Assembly: GCA_039566865.1 (NCBI GenBank)
Contig: CM076953.1
Coordinates: 4,464,001-4,528,000, forward strand
Direction of reading: 5' to 3'
Length of the DNA: 64,000 nt
Source of the DNA: Aurelia coerulea
Taxonomy: Eukaryota; Cnidaria; Scyphozoa; Semaeostomeae; Ulmaridae
Of the stretch, positions 44,401 to 47,579 are shown piece by piece (position 1 is the first letter of the stretch; every line of letters begins with the position of its first letter). The notes beneath the pieces are model-generated. The model saw only the letters and a program-made list of their open reading frames with translations. It had not been told where the DNA came from and searched no databases. The position numbers were made by a program, and so were the translations under genes.

Positions 44401-46465
44401 ACAGCTCATTTTACATTTCAACTCATTTGAGGATGTGACGTCATCAAATTTCTAAATCATAAACCAGATGAGTGACAGACTTTTGTTTGACACCATATTT
44501 TTTCTTGAATTCTTGAAAAAGAAGGAAAATACTCTAATTCTGAAAATGTTAAAGATTTCAGAAAAGTCCAACAGTAGAATTATAGAGAAATAGCTAAAGT
44601 TTCTTTGAAGTCATTCAGTTCAAAGAAATAGGTCACTGAATTTTACACCAGCCTTTTTAAAGATTTGGAACCTATGCTGCAGCGTGCTTCAAAGCCAGGC
44701 AGACCTAAAAGGAGCTAGATTTGCTAATGTTTAAACAAATACCGGCGATGCTTTGGAAAGTAATTTGATCATGAGACTGGCCCCGTAATCACATTTTCGT
44801 GATGTTAAACCAGGAACTTCTTTGGGACATGCTGCACAATGATCAATTCTTATTCTTGTGTCTACAGGCTCGAAAGCTGATTACAACAGCGCACTGGCGG
44901 CATTGATGCAATTAAGGAAGTTATCAAATCACCCATTGTTAGAACGTTTCCTGTACGATAAAGAGCAGCTCACCAAGATGGCTAATGACTATGTTGATGT
45001 AAGTTATCTTTTTGCAACTTTTTGATGTACAGCGTGTCCCTAAGAATTGTGCCCGTTTACCTAAAGATGACAACAAAATAGTAAAAGGTTCTCGCCAAGC
45101 TTTTATATGATATTGCTCTTCAGATGTTCAAGTAAAGTTTGCTGCCATCCCCGTAAAAATCGCAAATACCGTTTTCATTGCATATCGGATTGGTTTCATA
45201 TCGAATTGGCCTCCTGTTTAGACGAGAATGCACCAATCCGATATGCTTCATACCGTTTTTGCGTTTTCAAATTAACACGTTCTGAAAGTGGCATGAAACC
45301 AATCTGATATCGTATCGTGTTAACTGTTGAATCCGGTATCAATTAATTAAGGAACCTCCTTGTCGATTCTACGAAACTCCCATTCATCTGACGCACCGCA
45401 CAATTTCATATTTCATATATTTCATTCTTTTAAGGAGGGTTGCCGTTCAGCAGCAACTGTTTTTCAAAGGGCCCTCCTGTAAAAACTTAATTACAATATA
45501 CAGTTGAAAATACCCTAACAGTAAAAACCCGCACATATGGACCTTCCTCTATTAAGAACCTACAGCCTGAAATAATATATTTTTTACCCAATAGATAAGA
45601 ACCATTTCAGGCTGATATCTTAACTATGTTCTTAGTAAATCGTTTCATCTATTCATTGGGAAATAAATGCAATCTGTTGCCAATCAACTTCTTTCGTGAA
45701 CCCCAAGACATTACTTACAGAACTGTGATAGGGAGGGCCTGCAGGGGTAGACTGTGTAAGCTTGGGTTTAAGGTGAAGGTGAAGGTGAAGTTGCGTTTTT
45801 CAGCGCCAAGCGCTGGGATCGCAGAAATAGAGCAGGCCTAATCGAGTCTGCGACCCCTTGTCATGACACTCAAGTGGTGGGGTCCTACCGGGTATCGAAC
45901 CCACTCCGCCTGACTGTTCTGGCTGCAAAGTCAGAGGATTACACCACTGCGCCACAACACCTTTAAATGGATAGGGCTAAGAGTGTAACTAAGTTTGGCA
46001 AAGATTTAGATTCAAATATTTCCCCATGTTAAGAACCTACACCCTGATTACTGGATGTGCCTCATTGCATAAGAACCTAAACAGGCTGAGTTCAAAATCT
46101 TAGGTTCTTATGTGCGGGTTTTTACTGTATCACCAAAACAAACAGTGAAACAATTGCAGTACGTAGCGAAGCGTTGTCATGTAAACAGAACTCCAATCCG
46201 ATTTGAAATGAAAACGGTGTCGTGTAAATGGGGCCTAAGTAAAAACAATCCATAATTCAATTTAAATTTATTGTAGCAATTGGAAAACAGAGAATGCTCG
46301 TTCGAATACGTCCTAGAAGACATGGAAGCCATGTCAGATTTTGAACTTCACAACTTATGTCGAGAGAAATATTACCTCAATAAATATCGTTTACAAACGG
46401 AGTTCATCATCAGTTCAGGAAAATTCAAGCAACTCGATAAATTGCTGCCAGAACTAAAAGCCAAG
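13108..46465 (+). CDS. SMARCAD1: SMARCAD1 (Fun30/Etl1) SNF2-family chromatin remodeler, spliced, 3' incomplete
   Basis: Fourteen coding exons joined by GT-AG introns give 961 uninterrupted codons: 13108-13990, 14874-15526, 17727-17765, 18043-18165, 18470-18543, 22039-22229, 24163-24222, 25469-25544, 37266-37401, 39307-39441, 40474-40557, 42883-42991, 44868-44998, 46277-46465. SMARCAD1 is a nuclear ATP-dependent remodeler that binds ubiquitin through CUE domains and acts in heterochromatin maintenance and DNA end resection. Visible here are a CUE-like domain (about 250-294), an acidic linker, the LRPF region (about 500-510), SNF2 motif I (GLGKT), motif II (DEGH) and motif III (LTGTP), plus FILRR and the RKLSNHP segment. 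The second helicase lobe (motifs IV-VI, about 170 residues) is not found before 64000. Introns carry other genes and many transposons. Confidence 0.95.
14138..14205 (+). pseudogene. Intronic fragment copy of SMARCAD1 exon 2
   Basis: The sequence agcccaccaagggaaggata onward (14138-14200) matches exon 2 at about 15152-15207 with only a few substitutions over roughly 55 bp, including cattttg, gcag.aaaacat and ccaagcaa. It lies directly 5' of the SINE at 14208. It carries no function by itself. Confidence 0.8.
14208..14392 (+). mobile_element. tRNA-derived SINE, copy 1
   Basis: The 5' part has a pol III A-box-like tggcgcagtggt and a B box ggttcgatccc about 50 bp later. Then follows a shared body (gaccccttgt complement, gcgcttggcgctaaaa) and a ttcacttt-type tail. 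Two more copies lie at 44031-44204 (+) and 45771-45964 (-). Confidence 0.88.
14426..14670 (+). mobile_element. LINE reverse transcriptase C-terminal fragment
   Basis: The plus strand reads an open frame containing [20 protein letters not shown], then KDKFKEKLR and a stop after DSDFYY. This is the typical end of animal CR1/L2/Jockey-type ORF2 proteins (RG..lWN.lP...K......FK..L). It is 5'-truncated. Confidence 0.75.
14874..15526 (+). CDS. SMARCAD1: SMARCAD1 exon 2 (residues 295-512)
   Basis: The split Glu codon is restored across the junction. A lysine-rich stretch and an acidic run ([18 protein letters not shown]) precede [20 protein letters not shown] and [20 protein letters not shown]. These match the conserved SMARCAD1 segment with the LRPF motif just before the helicase. 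The donor gatttg|gtaact leaves phase 0. A long Lys/Glu codon run makes the other strand open too, but that is a shadow. Confidence 0.94.
15789..16218. mobile_element. Foldback MITE in intron 2
   Basis: The left end ccatgggtgatgatgcaccc is mirrored by the right end gtgcatcatcacccatgg. Internal arms also pair (ttgcccagttctctaatcag / agagaactgggcaactaata and cctaaatttaag / aaatttagg). This is a non-autonomous DNA transposon of unassigned superfamily. Confidence 0.82.
16732..16895. mobile_element. Small palindromic repeat family, copy 1
   Basis: Shares tgtcatatgagatttacgat, aacgcaaaatt and catctaatttgagaca with 38480-38600. Its ends (tcaaatgag / ctaatttgaga) are loosely complementary. Probably a small MITE. 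Confidence 0.55.
17430..17482. repeat. Microsatellite (actt)n(tttc)n
   Basis: A run of acttacttactt passes into tttctttctttctttc. Simple sequence inside SMARCAD1 intron 2. Confidence 0.95.
17727..17765 (+). CDS. SMARCAD1: SMARCAD1 exon 3, 39-bp microexon (residues 513-525)
   Basis: Too short to stand out as an ORF. The acceptor ttctatttcag and donor attaag|gtaatt bound 13 codons reading [13 protein letters not shown]. Both neighbours are phase 0, so it fits exactly. Its position fills the gap between the LRPF region and the INERE helix where vertebrate SMARCAD1 has a short linker. Confidence 0.8.
18043..18165 (+). CDS. SMARCAD1: SMARCAD1 exon 4 (residues 526-566)
   Basis: Reads [20 protein letters not shown] then [16 protein letters not shown], the helical stretch before the ATPase core. 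Splice sites are ttgtttttgcag| and aagaag|gtaaac; phase 0 at both ends. Confidence 0.93.
18470..18543 (+). CDS. SMARCAD1: SMARCAD1 exon 5 (residues 567-591)
   Basis: Reads [16 protein letters not shown] and then KQPSILNP, matching the conserved QPSILN segment that precedes the helicase. The donor ccgag|gtaagt is a strong consensus and leaves two bases of a Ser codon. Confidence 0.92.
18823..19562. mobile_element. Mariner-type MITE (GGATGTCCC ends)
   Basis: The left end caggatgtcccagaaatatt followed by gttcgacg is mirrored on the right by cgtcgaacgatttttttgca and ccctg. Length is about 740 bp. The ggtgtccc terminus is shared by several TA-flanked elements in this window. Confidence 0.78.
19626..19850. 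mobile_element. Near-perfect 225-bp foldback
   Basis: catgggtagttagacactgc at the left is the exact complement of the right end. Inner arms (tatctgcgggggaaa, gcagtactgcggaggagata) also pair. High arm identity suggests a recent element or a strong hairpin. Confidence 0.88.
20734..21244. mobile_element. MULE-like MITE, subfamily B, with 9-bp target duplication
   Basis: Long terminal inverted repeats of about 100 bp start catagagctcaaatcttta. Flanks atgagtaac at 20725-20733 and 21245-21253 are identical 9-bp direct repeats, the duplication size of Mutator-like elements. No transposase ORF. A related copy is at 40590-41729. Confidence 0.88.
21336..21927. mobile_element. Mariner-type MITE with TA flanks
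   Basis: The left end gggtttcccaaaaaaattgt, then ggccca, pairs with the right end gcacaattttttgggacacc then ctg. TA dinucleotides flank both ends. A truncated relative is at about 45030-45130. Confidence 0.82.
22039..22229 (+). CDS. SMARCAD1: SMARCAD1 exon 6, helicase motif I (residues 591-655)
   Basis: Reads [20 protein letters not shown] then [20 protein letters not shown] and [10 protein letters not shown]. This is the Q-motif-like region, the Walker A (GLGKT) that binds ATP, and motif Ia. The acidic residue before MGLGKT, usually DE, is DQ here. Splice sites are tttggtag| and tctg|gtatgt. Confidence 0.96.
22270..22545. mobile_element. Foldback element next to exon 6
   Basis: cagtgataaacaag occurs at the left and again at the right end. 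In between, arms pair: gacaaagcgattt / aatcgctttgtc and atttcacacctttt / aggtgtgaaat. It starts 40 bp inside intron 6. Confidence 0.65.
22549..22682. mobile_element. 134-bp near-perfect palindrome
   Basis: taaataaagtaaaatataag, cactttg and gaaataagcacgacgtt are mirrored on the right with very few mismatches around a centre near 22615. It would form a long hairpin in RNA or DNA. Confidence 0.88.
23010..24070 (-). mobile_element. CR1-like LINE 3' fragment
   Basis: On the minus strand a frame contains [20 protein letters not shown] then [17 protein letters not shown] and [14 protein letters not shown]. This is the C-terminal reverse-transcriptase region of CR1/L2-type LINEs. The 3' end, seen at about 23035-23110, has a gccccgt/ggcggccgtg hairpin and an (aatga)n-type tail. 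The fragment is interrupted by the element at 23246-23798. Confidence 0.82.
23246..23798. mobile_element. MULE-like element inserted in the LINE, exact 9-bp duplication
   Basis: The terminal inverted repeat tagacttatgacgatgagtc occurs at both ends. ctccgggac at 23237-23245 and 23799-23807 is an exact 9-bp target-site duplication. The inner arms (ggtcaac.gagac..., tgctctttgact) recur in a truncated relative at about 62955. Confidence 0.88.
24163..24222 (+). CDS. SMARCAD1: SMARCAD1 exon 7 (residues 655-675)
   Basis: 60 bp reading [20 protein letters not shown] across the split codons, matching the NWLRE..W.P...V..Y segment after motif Ia. Splice sites are ttctgttacag| and tacaaag|gtatga. Confidence 0.95.
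24335..24515. mobile_element. piggyBac-like MITE, truncated copy
   Basis: Begins TTAA then aggggctccgtcgcc, like the complete copy at 56129-56444. It shares cttcacccaagccac and the ggatataa-type core in opposite order, but lacks the matching right end. Confidence 0.7.
24602..24657. other. Short imperfect hairpin
   Basis: agcctgataaccagcccatt is followed after a short loop by aatgggatggttatcgggct. A 56-bp inverted repeat with a 7-10 nt loop, in SMARCAD1 intron 7. Probably the joined ends of a small MITE. Confidence 0.7.
24823..25130 (-). mobile_element. CR1-like LINE 3' end with tail
   Basis: The minus strand reads [20 protein letters not shown] then [17 protein letters not shown] and a stop. 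This is a typical ORF2 C-terminus, followed by a ggcacggccccctg...ggggccaccgtg hairpin and a (gaaaaat)n-like tail at 24823-24860. It is 5'-truncated. Confidence 0.82.
25469..25544 (+). CDS. SMARCAD1: SMARCAD1 exon 8 (residues 675-700)
   Basis: Reads [16 protein letters not shown] then [10 protein letters not shown], matching the YYGSQEER block. Splice sites are cgctttgaag| and tccac|gtaagt; the Thr codon is completed by exon 9, 11.7 kb away. Confidence 0.95.
25588..26215. repeat. 185-bp tandem array, 3-4 copies
   Basis: gaggctgtttgtgaaatggt and gctctcgtttcctttaaatg recur with a spacing of about 185 bp, near 25697, 25881 and 26066. Minus-strand ORFs of 71 codons repeat with the unit and are not taken as genes. 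Confidence 0.9.
26475..27050 (-). mobile_element. LINE 3' fragment inserted in copy A
   Basis: The minus strand reads [16 protein letters not shown], then [18 protein letters not shown] and [20 protein letters not shown], ending near 26690. This is a LINE ORF2 C-terminus. Copy B at about 32200 has the uninterrupted site (aaaactgaaatatgccacc). Confidence 0.82.
27267..27427. mobile_element. PIF/Harbinger-like MITE with TAA duplication
   Basis: Termini aggctaatttccagtcagtg and the right-end complement tgactggaaatcagcct are flanked by TAA at 27264-27266 and 27428-27430. Copy B at about 32920-32930 has the empty site cacctaagatgg. The 3-bp TWA duplication is typical of PIF/Harbinger. Confidence 0.82.
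27519..27855. mobile_element. PIF/Harbinger-like MITE with TTA duplication
   Basis: Terminal repeat agccggttttccactaggcg is mirrored exactly at the right end. TTA lies at 27516-27518 and 27856-27858. The interior has cgcgcagcggagcg / cgctccgctgcgcgcg arms. No ORF for a transposase. Confidence 0.87.
28252..28375. repeat. Outer inverted repeat, left side (matches 36075-36247)
   Basis: tgctttctgcattggttatc followed by gttccaac occurs twice here. In reverse complement it occurs twice near 36085-36247, with attaacttgatgttcaatat in between. It marks the outer limit of the inverted duplication. Confidence 0.8.
28380..28635 (-). mobile_element. CR1-like LINE RT fragment
   Basis: The minus strand reads [20 protein letters not shown], then [12 protein letters not shown] and [20 protein letters not shown], a LINE RT C-terminal region with no intact frame beyond it. 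It lies about 330 bp upstream of the GPCR at 28967 and is absent from the equivalent place in the opposite arm. Confidence 0.82.
28878..28886 (+). promoter_or_regulatory. Possible TATA box of nested GPCR A
   Basis: TATATAAAT lies about 80 bp before the ATG in a block conserved with the opposite arm (tatatagat at 35002-35010, minus strand). Conservation of the surrounding flank favours a shared promoter independent of SMARCAD1. Confidence 0.45.
28967..30625 (+). CDS. Intronless class A GPCR with very long third loop (nested gene A)
   Basis: 552 residues. TM1 is at about 30-57, TM2 has SSDLCLGI (D about 77), and TM3 ends SIDRYLHV (DRY 128-130). TM5 leads into [13 protein letters not shown], then an unusual intracellular loop of about 260 residues rich in Ser, Thr, Pro and basic residues, then TM6 from about 462 ([14 protein letters not shown]) and TM7. 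The usual NPxxY is altered: [11 protein letters not shown]. The loop contains a coding minisatellite of 15-residue units. The start ATG at 28967 has a good context (aaagatgg). It lies in the same orientation inside SMARCAD1 intron 8, with an inverted paralogue at 33263-34927. The ligand is unknown. Confidence 0.93.
   Translation: MASKHDSNTSTIVQPEFCISFLSLDISKSHYLIFAIVFGLLSPISIALNSILLYALHKTGQLKTLSNKLIALMTSSDLCLGIILLPALAVSIGRKMYSKNCLLDKSLSYIGTVFVVFSFLMLVCVSIDRYLHVTKLTLYNSYIKRFRMWTIIISNFAIVNMFAIIGTVFHSFILQVIVTCIQGPLIGFTVMIYVRMLKRLQKHQRRLQARMSDNIMESVKTTQNNDVESKRIVSNDVRIQEHLTEHSHVQTSSGHPIRTRSSDKKSHGRFVGVTDIGQQSKTRSTTPEQRTPTGLGVTAAMQHVRNSTAPNKIIEDRSGRSSAPPDEIAMTQYVGTSTGPDQKPEAQFGRVPAAAKATAGELYTIHASPVDCTILQHSNIDSISSKGKISEKTKKHPRAPDLMIPLKARRYSIAQIFTGRSIRGSRKGRNSVCVNLRSAKDPLDQKFRDQEQARQHSHTHLSAVRSIKLLLITICITNGPFQAISIIWTYYKFWMKVEPSHLLNYIQFCSLYLTILNSCLNSGLIIYGNTRCRRYIRSMFRRNPVTQSDELA
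29813..30061 (+). repeat. Coding 45-bp minisatellite in the GPCR third loop
   Basis: Units of 15 codons follow one another: [15 protein letters not shown], an 8-codon spacer, [45 protein letters not shown] and [15 protein letters not shown]. The core S-[TA]-x-P is kept and the rest diverges. The same units occur in the inverted paralogue, so the expansion predates the gene duplication. Confidence 0.82.
30791..32000. mobile_element. Spacer with DNA-element relics
   Basis: Between the GPCR arms. About 31010-31260 is shared, inverted, with 38877-39100 (gagatatcctctgcac-type block). 31356-31500 belongs to the tgcacaatagtgatagaagc family also at 43697-43884. 31508-31993 is a separate element with ends ccgggttaaccagaaaaaac / ttttttctgactcacccgg. 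No gene is seen. Confidence 0.65.
32030..33100. repeat. Direct duplication, copy B (matches 26300-27510)
   Basis: Same order of blocks as copy A but without the LINE. It carries a Harbinger-like insertion at 32217-32591, and its 3' part is itself tandemly duplicated (about 32740-32990, two units of ~150 bp). Confidence 0.83.
32217..32591. mobile_element. PIF/Harbinger-like MITE with TTA duplication in copy B
   Basis: Terminal repeat gaccccgtttacactatgcc is mirrored exactly at the right end. TTA flanks are at 32214-32216 and 32592-32594. Copy A at about 27060-27075 has the empty site (ccacctttggaacacc). Interior arms gaatacggca / tgccgtattc repeat several times. Confidence 0.9.
33263..34927 (-). 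CDS. Intronless class A GPCR with long third loop (nested gene B)
   Basis: 554 residues, closely related to the gene at 28967 along its whole length and antisense to SMARCAD1. TM1 and TM2 are almost identical between the two, while the extracellular tip, TM4 and parts of the third loop differ. SIDRYLHV, the altered TM7 ([11 protein letters not shown]) and the last 25 residues are shared. Two ATGs lie at the start (MKM); the second, at 34921, aligns with the start of gene A, which makes a 552-residue product equally likely. No stop or frameshift, so both copies look functional. Confidence 0.93.
   Translation of the reverse strand: MKMPPKNDSNSSTIVQPEFCISLLSLEIPRSHYLIFAIVFGLLSPISIALNSILLYALHKTGQLKTLSNKLIALMTSSDLCIGIIVLPALAVSIGTKTYSNNCVLDKSVNYIATVFLFFSFLMLAFISIDRYLHVTKLTLYNTYMNRFRMWTFIISNFAIVNMFAIITIIFHSFIFQVILTCIQGPLVGFTILIYVRMLKRLQKHQRRLQIGMSDNIMEGIKATQKGDVRAKQIVSNDVRIKEHLPEHSHMQTPSGHPIRTRSSDKKSLGRFMGVTDIGQQSRRRSATPEQGRPTGLGVTSDKQHGRNSTAPNKIIEERSGHSSAAPDEIAMAQYKGSSTVPDQQPDAKFGRFPAAAKATAGEIYTIPASPVDCTLLQHSSTHSNSSKVKISEKTKKHPRAPDFMILPKARRYSIAQIFTGRSIRGSRKGRNSVSLNPRSAKDPLDQNVRDQEQARQHSHTHLSAVRSIKLLLITLCITNGPFLATTIVWSYYKYWLKVEPSHLLNYIEFCSMYLTILNSCLNSGLIIYGNTSCRRYIRSMFRRNPVTQSDELA
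33833..34090 (-). repeat. Coding 45-bp minisatellite in nested GPCR B
   Basis: Same 15-codon periodic block as in gene [61 protein letters not shown] and [15 protein letters not shown]. Unit number is equal, and many changes are non-synonymous. Confidence 0.8.
35002..35010 (-). promoter_or_regulatory. Possible TATA element of nested GPCR B
   Basis: The minus strand reads tatatagat at the position equivalent to TATATAAAT of gene A, about 80 bp before the start. The match to a TATA box is weaker than in gene A. Confidence 0.35.
35251..36060. other. Spacer, no gene recognised
   Basis: AT-rich sequence between the right arm and the outer inverted repeat. The phrases ttcatgtccttca and tctgactt recur loosely around 35700-35800. 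No family was recognised. Confidence 0.4.
36075..36247. repeat. Outer inverted repeat, right side
   Basis: Two tandem units containing ggttattaggaatattgagc and gaaagatgttggaactgtat, the reverse complement of 28252-28375. Together they extend the palindrome to about 8 kb in total span. Confidence 0.8.
36251..36859. mobile_element. Mariner-type MITE, complete, TA flanks
   Basis: The left end ctgggtgtcccaaaaaagta pairs with the right end tacttttttgggacaccggg. TA is at both flanks. The arms contain cctcgatagttaacttgaac and ataccaacaaacgaggtat. A half copy is at 42356-42505, and a diverged full copy at 41009-41646. Confidence 0.88.
37266..37401 (+). CDS. SMARCAD1: SMARCAD1 exon 9, helicase motif II (residues 700-745)
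   Basis: Reads [20 protein letters not shown] then [23 protein letters not shown] is the Walker B/motif II that couples ATP hydrolysis, in the family-specific form (not DEAH). Splice sites are ttcattccag| and atccag|gtatga. Confidence 0.97.
37524..38225. mobile_element. MULE-like MITE, subfamily A, exact 9-bp duplication
   Basis: Starts agcataggttccaaatcttt and ends with its complement. gactgaagc at 37515-37523 and 38226-38234 is an exact 9-bp target duplication. A further insertion of about 130 bp lies at 37975-38115 within the right arm. Confidence 0.9.
38440..38640. mobile_element. Small palindromic repeat family, copy 2
   Basis: Contains tgtcatgtgagatttgcgat, aacgcaaaattt and acatctaatttgagacag, as at 16732-16895. 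The outer ends (tctcaaactgga / catctaatttgaga) are partly complementary. Confidence 0.6.
39307..39441 (+). CDS. SMARCAD1: SMARCAD1 exon 10, helicase motif III (residues 746-790)
   Basis: Reads [20 protein letters not shown] then [27 protein letters not shown] is motif III of SNF2 ATPases. Splice sites are ctcttcatag| and tcaaag|gtgaat; phase 0 at both ends. Confidence 0.97.
39445..40295. repeat. 115-bp AT-rich minisatellite directly behind exon 10
   Basis: attagactgatcac recurs at 39448, 39541, 39656, 39771, 39886, 40001, 40114 and 40226. The late period is 112-115 bp. Each unit carries tta/tat/atcaat runs that are self-complementary. The first unit overlaps the splice donor region of intron 10 (gtgaatattagactg). 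Confidence 0.95.
40474..40557 (+). CDS. SMARCAD1: SMARCAD1 exon 11 (residues 791-818)
   Basis: Reads [20 protein letters not shown] then ILRRTKKN, the conserved helix ending PFILRR. The donor aaaaat|gtattt is weak, but it joins in phase to VLKDLPKK. The open frame runs on for 10 intronic codons if unspliced. Confidence 0.92.
40590..41729. mobile_element. MULE-like MITE, subfamily B, split by a younger element
   Basis: Ends catagggctcaaatctttaa and its complement. The interior matches 20734-21244 but is interrupted at 41009-41646. The 9-bp flanks are not clear here. Confidence 0.82.
41009..41646. mobile_element. Mariner-type MITE nested in a MULE-like element
   Basis: The left end ccgggtgtcccaaaaaaaaa, then ggtaacagatttgat, pairs with the right end atcaaatctgttaccttttt and gggacaccc. 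TA is at both flanks. The empty site is seen in the sister copy at about 21150 (accataagttcc). Confidence 0.9.
42013..42298. repeat. GCGACTCCTT decamer/undecamer palindromic repeat
   Basis: tcgcaaggagtcgcaaggag runs on the left and gcgactccttgcgactcctt on the right, with more degenerate copies to 42290. The arms are complementary, and the left border ggtttccatataatcgc resembles the start of the Harbinger-like elements. It ends abruptly on the right. Confidence 0.75.
42356..42505. mobile_element. Mariner-type MITE, left half only
   Basis: gatgtcccaaaaaatgtata, then gactccagcgatgt and cctcgatagttaatttgaac, match the first 150 bp of the element at 36251. The right half is missing. A LINE/SINE-like 3' tail (ttcaatcttat runs and a cggcccaag/cctgggccg hairpin) follows at 42630-42735. 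Confidence 0.75.
42883..42991 (+). CDS. SMARCAD1: SMARCAD1 exon 12 (residues 819-855)
   Basis: Reads [20 protein letters not shown] then [16 protein letters not shown], matching VLKQLPPK...Q...Y of the family. Splice sites are ttatctgcag| and agaag|gtttgt, phase 1. Confidence 0.95.
43021..43255. mobile_element. Near-perfect foldback just after exon 12
   Basis: agacttgatgtagagaggtt, aaaaaatactaaaatatatt and ttaacacac are mirrored to gtgtgttaaaatatatctta and ctctctacatcaagt. It starts 30 bp inside intron 12. Confidence 0.88.
43697..43884. mobile_element. Small MITE family (ccttttagctattct ends)
   Basis: gaccttttagctattct at the left and agaatagctaaaaggtct at the right are complementary. Relatives with the same core (gtgcacaatagtgatagaag) lie at 31356-31500 and 63082-63232, and a terminal fragment at 17888. 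Confidence 0.85.
44031..44204 (+). mobile_element. tRNA-derived SINE, copy 2
   Basis: Same structure as 14208-14392: aaggtgttctggcgcgttgt, B box gattcgatccc, gacaaggggtc and gcgcttggcgctaaaa. It is preceded by an (aatcaaat)-rich stretch. Confidence 0.87.
44247..44678. mobile_element. MULE-like MITE, subfamily A
   Basis: agcataggttccaaatcttt to aaagatttggaacctatgct. Flanks gcaatgtgc and gcagcgtgc match at 7 of 9 positions, consistent with an old 9-bp duplication. Confidence 0.85.
44868..44998 (+). CDS. SMARCAD1: SMARCAD1 exon 13 (residues 855-898)
   Basis: Reads [20 protein letters not shown] then [20 protein letters not shown]. The [10 protein letters not shown] segment is the conserved R.(A/S)NHPLL box of SNF2 ATPases. 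Splice sites are tgtctacag| and gttgat|gtaagt. Confidence 0.96.
45030..45130. mobile_element. Truncated mariner-type MITE
   Basis: gtgtccctaagaattgtgcc then cgccaagcttttatatgat and gttcaagtaaagtttgc match the left/right arm of 21336-21927. It is cut off by the element beginning near 45150. Confidence 0.7.
45519..46127. mobile_element. pogo-like MITE containing a SINE
   Basis: The left end cagtaaaaacccgcacatat is mirrored by the right end tgtgcgggtttttactg. Internal taagaacctacagcctgaa blocks repeat. Relatives are at 56878-57300 and 62544-63634. The CAGT...ACTG ends and TA flanks fit pogo/Tigger. Confidence 0.82.
45771..45964 (-). mobile_element. tRNA-derived SINE, copy 3, nested
   Basis: The minus strand reads aaaggtgttgtggcgcagtg, the B box gttcgatacc, gcgcttggcgctgaaaa and a (ttcacc)n tail. 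It lies inside the pogo-like element, so it is younger than that insertion. Confidence 0.9.
46277..46465 (+). CDS. SMARCAD1: SMARCAD1 exon 14, last visible exon (residues 899-961)
   Basis: Reads [20 protein letters not shown] then [20 protein letters not shown] and [18 protein letters not shown]. This is the family-specific insertion between lobes and the start of the second lobe (SGK...L..LL..LK). The donor gccaag|gtatga leaves phase 0. The next expected residues, a GDRVVLFSQF-like block, were not found downstream. Confidence 0.95.
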
Positions 46466-47575
46466 GTATGAACATTATTTTCCTTGTTTGTTTTTATTAC
46501 AATATAGCAGTTCATGTTAATTTCTGTGAATAGAACAACTGGATACAGTGCTGCAAGAGAAGGTATGTATTTTTACTTCTTTTTGAAACATGTCCACTGT
46601 TATCTCAATTCGATTTTCACGATTTGATATTCCATTTAATGTTGATTTCAAGACAAATACAGTACAGGAATATCAGGTAAGTAAATGCAACTACTTAAAG
46701 GGGCTCAGTCAGCAAACCGTAAACAAATCTGTAAACTCGCACGTGTCGGGGATTATCCATTGTTCATTCATTGTTCTCTGTAGTTTGTTTGATGGCTTCA
46801 CCCAAGCCACAAAAAAGTGACCGTTAAAAATCGACTTATATCCGTGCAATCGTTGAAGATATGAATGTTTGGTTTGTTCCTTAGTGAAGTACAAGAATTA
46901 ATGCCCAAACAGCGACTTTCATTTTGAAAAAAATACGAAAATCCTGTGTGATATCACCTTTCAAAAAACTGCAAAAATCATCGTTTTGTTTACAAGTGGT
47001 AGACAAATCCGTAAGCACCATTGTCTTAGGCATTTGCCCATTGTTTTCTGCAGTTTATTTAGTGGACTCAAGGACTCATAGGCTTTGTTCGGGATACTGC
47101 GAACTCCCCCTTTTGTAAATCACAATGGAAAAGACGATAACTCTGATTGGTTCGCTGATCAATGGAATGGGTGAAGCGTTTTGGGGCATGCGCGAATTCA
47201 CACAGGAAAAATGAAGGATGATGACCCTGCAATCACTAGTGCGCATATTCCAAAGCGCTTAAACGGGGGTCTAGCTCTTCTGAAAATCCGTAAGACTATT
47301 CCGAACAAGGCTGTTTTAAGGCCGTTTTATAGTCAATAGACGATTACGCTAAAGGTGGCGGTGAGGAACTTTTTACCAAGATGCACTGCGTTCTTTAATC
47401 GAATTCCTATAGAATCGTTGAAGAATCGTGATAAGAACGCAATGCTTCTTGGTAAAAAGTTCCTTGCCGCCATCTTTAGCGTAATCATCTGTTCCAAATT
47501 ATGTTGCAAACTGATTTGTCAGTAAGCAATTTGGTTCAAAGTTGCCTGGAAGTACGTTTGAAGACAATATTATTC
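46466..47575. mobile_element. Intronic region with piggyBac-like copy and a 150-bp palindrome
   Basis: 46697-47015 begins TTAA then aggggctcagtcagc and matches the complete element at 56129-56444, but lacks a matched right end. 47338-47492 is a palindrome (gattacgctaaaggtggcgg with its complement at the right end). No coding exon was found. Confidence 0.7.
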
Positions 47576-47579
47576 TATC

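Larger units (their letters stand above)
45150..46236. mobile_element. Outer foldback element split by other insertions
   Basis: taccgttttcattgcatatc at the left is complementary to gaaatgaaaacggtgtcgtg at the right. Between them lie a LINE-like tail (about 45410-45500) and the pogo-like MITE at 45519-46127, which itself holds a SINE. Confidence 0.65.

Noticed and set aside
46534..46565. Possible extra SMARCAD1 exon after exon 14 (acceptor gtgaatag, donor gagaag|gtatgt)
   Set aside because: The peptide NNWIQCCKRR does not match the expected VLFSQF-type continuation and would leave a different phase.
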